Of a DNA stretch of 64,000 nt, positions 58,700 to 64,000 are shown piece after piece; within the stretch, counting starts at the first letter, position 1, and each line of letters begins with the position of its first letter. The position numbers were made by a program, and so were the translations under genes. Where the stretch lies: positions 29,775,210 to 29,839,209 of the forward strand of contig NC_065544.1 in the NCBI RefSeq assembly GCF_932294415.1, written 5' to 3'. The notes under the pieces were generated by a model, which saw only the letters and a list, made by a program, of their open reading frames with translations, searched no databases and was not told the DNA's origin. This DNA comes from Quercus robur (lineage: Eukaryota > Streptophyta > Magnoliopsida > Fagales > Fagaceae).

Positions 58700-61290
58700 T
58701 TTAGGGGAGGGGGTGAAATTGTGAATAGAACAAAGGAAAGTTTTTGTTTAAGCAAGAATATCTTTAGAGGGAAGCAAAGGAATGTTTGGCAGTTACATAT
58801 TAAATAATTAGCTTCTCGTTAGTGTTCTCATTACAATGAGACTAACATTGTAAACATTGTTGATCAAGTTATTTTGGATGACAAAGAATATCTTAGTCAG
58901 CTTAATTTTGCTTTTCGAATTATAATTGTGCAAGTTTTCTTACTTCCTTCAAGTACCATGCAGAATATTGTTCTTCTCTTGTACTTACCATAATTCATAT
59001 AAAATGCAGTTGAGGCACTAGCTTTAACCCTGCCCATCAACCAATTAAGTGTTTAATTCACACCAACTTTATTGTTTAGCTTTTAGTTTATTTTGTTTTT
59101 ATACAATTTTTTAAAACATCACTTATCAAATTTAATACAAGTATATATTGTAATACTTTCCGCAAAAAGTAATCACTAAAAAGTTAAAATAAACTGATGC
59201 CAATGACACTAAAATACATAATCAAATTGTCTCAAAAATTTGCTCTCCATTAATGCTATGTTCACATGAGGAGATTTATAATTATAGATAGTGGTGTTAA
59301 TTAAAGTTATAGCCCGTTTGGTAATGTTGTTCTAATAATATTATTTATATTTTTTAAAAATACGTGTAAATGAAAAAATGTGTAAAAACATTTATAATGT
59401 TGTTTAAAAACTGAAAAATATTGCTTAATCATAGTAACAGACAGGCCCTTAATTATTGTAAAAGCCATTATATCCCAAGCTTTGGACATACTCTTAGGCC
59501 TTATCAATAAGAGCCTTTTTACCTGTCGGGTTAGCAGAAAGTTTAGAAAAGTAATAAACTGAGTAGACTTTCGCTTTCTTTTATGCTTTTCTTTCAGGAT
59601 AACTTGGTCATTCAAGCTTCCCTTTTGTAATCTTTCGATTGGAGGACTTTAAGTTTATTCCTTCCCTTCTTTTGTAGGGCTAGTTCCTAGTTATGAATTT
59701 GGTTACGTTCATTTCTGCCCCACCACAAACGTCGAAAAGCTCAAATAATTTAACACAAAAGTAAACTCGTGGTCCTTGCCCATGACTCTTGCAAACCGTG
59801 TCGTATATATTCTGTTGTTGTTCTTTATAATTTGGAAGCTCCAGCTGGGAAGTTATTTTCTTTGGCATTCAATAATGCATACAAATTTCAGAAAATAAAT
59901 TAATTAATTAAATAATGCATAAAAATTTGGATTCTTTAGCTATAATAATAGGAAAAAGTTAACAAAATTCCTAAAAATATTAGTTTATGAAATATTTTTA
60001 AAAACTTCTTATGAAAAAAAAAAAAAAAAAAAACATCTTTTTATATTTTGTATTAAAGTAGTATCAAAATTTTGTTAAAATAATATATTAACAAATGTCA
60101 TACGTGCATCCGTTAATAGAACTATAATGATATTGTTGAGTTCAAGCAAAACTGAAAGGCACTGTTTAGAATATACAGTGTCACAGTGTCAGTTCAACAT
60201 TTGTAACCTACCAAACATTTCCAAATGCAAAAGCAAAAGTTGGGACAATTCTATCTTTTATTATCCGTGGTAATCAGGGAAACCATATATAAATTGAACC
60301 TGTTTTTTTTTTGTCCTGTGATAACAGAAAGCATTATGATATAGCATAGCAATCGTATTACCTAGCTAGGATTAACCCTTGTAATTATTATGATCATTAT
60401 GGACGACCTTCAATAGTAAGATTATAATAGTATGGCAATTGTAGTACCTAGAATTAACCATTATGATTATTATGATGATTGTGTACTTTCTTCAGAAGCA
60501 AGCTGAACAGAATTAAAGCATAATGAACAAAATATAATTGGTTTCGCTAATCTTTGTAGGAGAGGGAGCTGATTGTAGCTTCAATCCAACTTCTAATCAT
60601 TATACATAGAATCTCATAATGATAAACGGATGAAGAGGTCACTTAGATAATATAAGATCTCTAGAAACAGAGGAAGGTGTCTGATTGTCACAAAAGCGTT
60701 ATAGTTTTTATCATAGTTTTACATACAAAAGCATAAATTCATAATCTACAATAAGAAATTATCAGAAACAGGGGAATTTACCTGAATTTTACTTCATGAA
60801 ATTTGATTTCTTCAAGAATTTATGGCACTTCGATTGCCTCCTAAGAGATCATGTACCAGGCCTACTGGTATGGCAAATGTCAGTAAACTAAAATGTTTTT
60901 GATGGAATTTTCATTCGGCATACAAATCATTAAGTTAATAGAGATCTGGTAGGAATTTGAGAGAAATTAAGGTTAGGGTTAGGTTTTAGGCTTAGCTTGT
61001 GATTTTATTCTTTGATTATAAATTTTGTAAATTGATCATAAAAACATGTAATTAAGAACCCTAATTAATAATTTAAACGCCCAATTTCATGAGCCTTGAA
61101 GGATTTATTAAATAATTACAATTCTAGGGTTAGGATTTTTGTACAAATTGGGGATTTTGGTATTCTAAACATTGTTGTGTGAAAATTAATGCTTAAGTAT
61201 GAAATTTAGAATCCTGATTAAAGTTTATAACTCCCAATTAGGTCATATTACAGTTGGATTAAGTTTAAATAAGAAAAGTGCGTCTTTAAG
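58700..61290. other. Intergenic, nothing coding recognised
   Basis: AT-rich. A diverged local doublet lies at 60,342-60,408 and 60,428-60,483 (shared words 'tatggcaattgtagtacct' versus 'atagcaatcgtattacct', then 'attattatgat'). An A run is at 60,015-60,033. Confidence 0.5.
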
Positions 61291-61305
61291 TATTACATTT
61301 ATATT

Positions 61306-61466
61306 ACTACCGCACGCTCTTAGTGCAATGGTTGTTTCACAAATATAAGTACTTGTGGGATGTGGGAGGCAAGGATCGAAATTCAAGTCTACAGGAGGGA
61401 GCTTCACACATATATACACTTAGATTAGACTAAAGTAGATTCTATCTTGTATCAAAAAAAAAAATT
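61306..61466 (+). mobile_element. tRNA-derived SINE (family S1), best-preserved ends
   Basis: 'accgcacgctcttagtgcaa', 'tgtttcacaaatataagtac', 'cgaaattcaagtctacagga' (box B), 'cacacatatatacacttaga' and 'gattctatcttgtatcaaaa' match the other S1 copies. A 15-bp target duplication tattacatttatatt lies at 61,291-61,305 and again just after the A tail at about 61,468-61,482. Confidence 0.9.
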
Positions 61467-61867
61467 TATTACATTTATATTTATATTTTTTAATAATTAT
61501 TATGTTAAATTTGGGTTTGGCAATCTAGTAATGTTTTAACAAAATTAGCCGGAATAATATATAATTGGGAAATCTGATTAATTCTACGAAATGTTTTAGA
61601 GGGAGTTTCTTTTTTCCCTTGCCGACTACTAGCCTAAAATTCTTGTAGAATTAGGTCTGTAGAAGAGTTGTGTTGTCTTTGTATTTGAAAATCAACTTTT
61701 GCGTGCCTATACAGCATCAAATCTTCACTCCGTTAGAAAGAAGTATTCTTTATGATGTTATATTGATGGAATTTTCAAGTTTCAATATGTATACTATCTT
61801 GCATTACAATTAATCTTGCGAAAAAAGCGACAATGCAAAAACAAAAAGGATCGAACAAAACCCACTA

Positions 61868-64000
61868 TTAAACGGTCACCACTTCACCTAATTTGATCAT
61901 CTGCAATGGCTTTACCAAATGTGCTTTCTGAGTAGATATTTCTTGAGAAACTTGTTGCATTGTTGGACGCGATTGTGCACTAGTGTGCAGGCAAGCAATC
62001 GCAATATTTGCAATGTGGAGCAAATCACTTGCAACTTGATTTGTAGGAAGTGAAAGGCGTTTGTCCAACAAATCGTTCAGTGGCATATTATGGGTTGTAA
62101 ATGTTGTTGATGGTGATAGAGATAATATGAGATCTCCTGGATGCTTTCCCATGATTATTTCTAAAGTCAGCACTCCAAAACTATATACATCGCACTTTGT
62201 ATTAATTTCCATTGTGTATGCAAGCTCTGTCATTTAAAAAAATAAATAAATAGTTATGGTAACACCATGTGATATAGTCACTACTTGAAATTGGTCCATA
62301 CAAAAGCAAAAGGGGGGGAAATAATTTTAGGCATCAAAAATCAACTGCTCTTCATACATTAATTTATTGTTCAAATCACAGGACTCTAATTAGTTGGACT
62401 CAATCCATTTTTAATATTTCGGTAACCAAAAAAAAAAAATATATATATATATATATATATCCATTTTTACTATTTATACAATATTTTACATAAGGATGAG
62501 ACAAATTATTTTTATTTGATTCAACGATTTCTAGTTAAATCTCGTAAATTTTCAATCATATTAAACTTCCTTGGTTAATGACTTCAACCATCATTTGACC
62601 TGAGCTAAACTAGATTTAACAAATTGGAAGGATAAGTAGAAAATTCTTAATATCTTGTTGGTTTGATTGGGAAGAATTTCAAATCACACTAAACATAGAT
62701 CTGTGATTACAAAATACCAATTTCTATGATATAAAAAAAAAATATTTATTACAAATTGTTATAGTTAGATCATAGATAACAAAAAGTGACTAACCTGGAG
62801 CCATGTATCCATAGGTGCCAGCAAGTGTAGTCCAGTTGGAAGAATCGGGCTTCAAAAGCCTAGCAGTGCCAAAGTCAGATATATGAGCCTCATACTCTAT
62901 ATCTAGTAAAACATTCTTACTTGATATATCACGATGAATGATAGGAGTTGAGCAATCATGGTGCATATAAGCTAAAGCATTTGCCACACCTTTGATAACA
63001 TTCACTCTCTTAATCCACTCAAATGCTTTTGCTCGTTCCTCATTGTTTAGTAACTGTAACAAACTTCCTCCTTCCAAAAACTCATAAACCAAAAGTGAGT
63101 GGCGTGGATGTGCACAAAAACCATATAATTTTACAATATTCCGATGTCTTATTTCTGTTAAGGCATGAATTTCACTTATGAAGGCTTTTTGATTGGGTGT
63201 CTCACCATTAGGTAGTGAGTGAAGTTTCTTCACAGCAACGACTTGACTTGTTGGCAACTCAACTTTGTAAACACTTCCATACCCTCCTAGTCCAATGCAA
63301 TATTTGGAACTGAATTCCTCTGTGGCTTCAATGATGTTTTCGTAAACCATTTTCCCATCAAAGCTCCATATTGCAAAAAGATCATCATTTTGTGTGCTTG
63401 TTAGCTTGTTTTCTATCTTCATCACTCTTTGGCTACATTTATGTGAAACTTGAAATGTGATAAATACAACAAACAAAGTGCCCAAAAGAGGGACTAAAAT
63501 TATTATCACATAATTTCTATGTAAAGGATTATGAATCATTTGTGGGCAGGCCTTCAAACCAGTGACATTACCGCACAAGCCCTTGTTATTTTGAAATGCT
63601 TCATTTGGAGCATCGCGAAAGGCTTTTATGTTGGGAATAGGACCCTCTAGGTCATTGTAGGATATATCAATAGATGTCAAGCTTGAAATATCAGGAAAAG
63701 TTGATGGGATGGAACCAGAGAGATTATTGTGAGAAATGTTCAATATTTCTAACCGTGGCAAGTCTCCAAGCTGTGGTGGTATCTTTCCTATCAAGGCGTT
63801 CATGCTCAGATCAAGATTTTCAAGAGAATTAAGTCTACCTATTTCAGAAAAAATACTTCCCTCAAGTATATTTCTACTCATATTTAAGAATAGTAAATTT
63901 GAGCAATCCCCAAGTTCTTTGGGAATCAAACCACTTAGATTGTTTCCCGCTAGGTTCAAATTTTTCATCCTAGATAGCATTCCAATTTCTGAAGGAATTT
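61868..64000 (-). CDS. LRR receptor-like kinase (MIK2-like), 3' part; continues beyond the window
   Basis: Exons on the minus strand: 62795 to the right edge, then 61868-62226, joined by a GT-AG intron of 568 bp placed inside the activation-segment APE (A-P-E split). The visible part starts in the extracellular LRRs ([53 protein letters not shown]), then a Cys pair ([13 protein letters not shown]), one membrane span ([20 protein letters not shown]) and a Ser/Thr kinase with [36 protein letters not shown] and [12 protein letters not shown]. All catalytic residues are present and it is an RD kinase. The domain order and kinase sequence are closest to the MDIS1-interacting receptor-like kinase 2 group, plasma-membrane receptors for small peptides. 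The N-terminal signal and most LRRs lie outside. Confidence 0.93.

Noticed and set aside
60962-61000. Telomere-like ggttaggg words
   Set aside because: Only one or two units, without an array; chance or a very small interstitial trace.

Overview
The window is nuclear DNA of a flowering plant, almost certainly a woody eudicot. It is AT-rich, its genes have short GT-AG introns, and most of the space is transposable elements (plant L1-type LINEs, tRNA-derived SINEs, a CACTA element, Stowaway and Tourist-like MITEs, solo LTRs). A tree of the Fagales is my guess from the look of the repeats; the sequence does not prove it.

Genes I can support. (1) 1.5-2.6 kb, +: a Myb/NAM-associated coiled-coil protein of the PIF/Harbinger-ORF1 type. 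(2) 4.5-5.0 kb, +: an intact secreted PR-1 protein with a SINE in its leader, plus a decayed PR-1 copy at 6.4 kb. (3) 10.0-15.8 kb, -: a five-exon NOPCHAP1-like (C12orf45 family) gene of 203 aa whose second intron has grown to 4.8 kb around a LINE and an old LTR element. (4) 41.8-45.5 kb, +: a complete four-exon SABATH carboxyl methyltransferase of 367 aa. (5) 52.8-54.3 and 57.2-58.6 kb, -: a tandem pair of four-exon xyloglucan endotransglucosylase/hydrolases (292 and 294 aa). (6) 61.9 kb to the right edge, -: the 3' part of an LRR receptor kinase of the MIK2-like type.

Repeat landscape. 2.6-3.6 kb holds a duplicated flank interrupted by plastid DNA that carries trnL-CAA. 6.8-8.8 kb is a copia fossil. 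17-22.4 kb carries three tandem-repeat blocks and a LINE remnant. 22.7-27.8 kb has several non-autonomous DNA elements and a solo LTR. 27,976-32,781 is a CACTA element with canonical ends, an ATT target duplication, palindromic subterminal repeats, a TNPA-like gene remnant and a GC-rich array. 32.85-40.4 kb is a near full-length but dead LINE that later received a Stowaway MITE, a SINE, a solo LTR and an internal 688-bp tandem duplication. 45.7-49.0 kb is a chimeric block (Tourist-like MITE, LINE tail, and a copy of the promoter and first two exons of the NOPCHAP1-like gene) lying between two copies of a 43-bp sequence downstream of the methyltransferase.

The genes do not form a pathway. PR-1, SABATH and the receptor kinase belong to families often linked to defence, and the XTH pair acts on cell walls, but this is chance proximity as far as the sequence shows. 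I found no convincing previously undescribed system. The most interesting items are the NOPCHAP1-like gene and its displaced 5' copy, the SINE inside the PR-1 leader, and the CACTA element with its GC-rich array.
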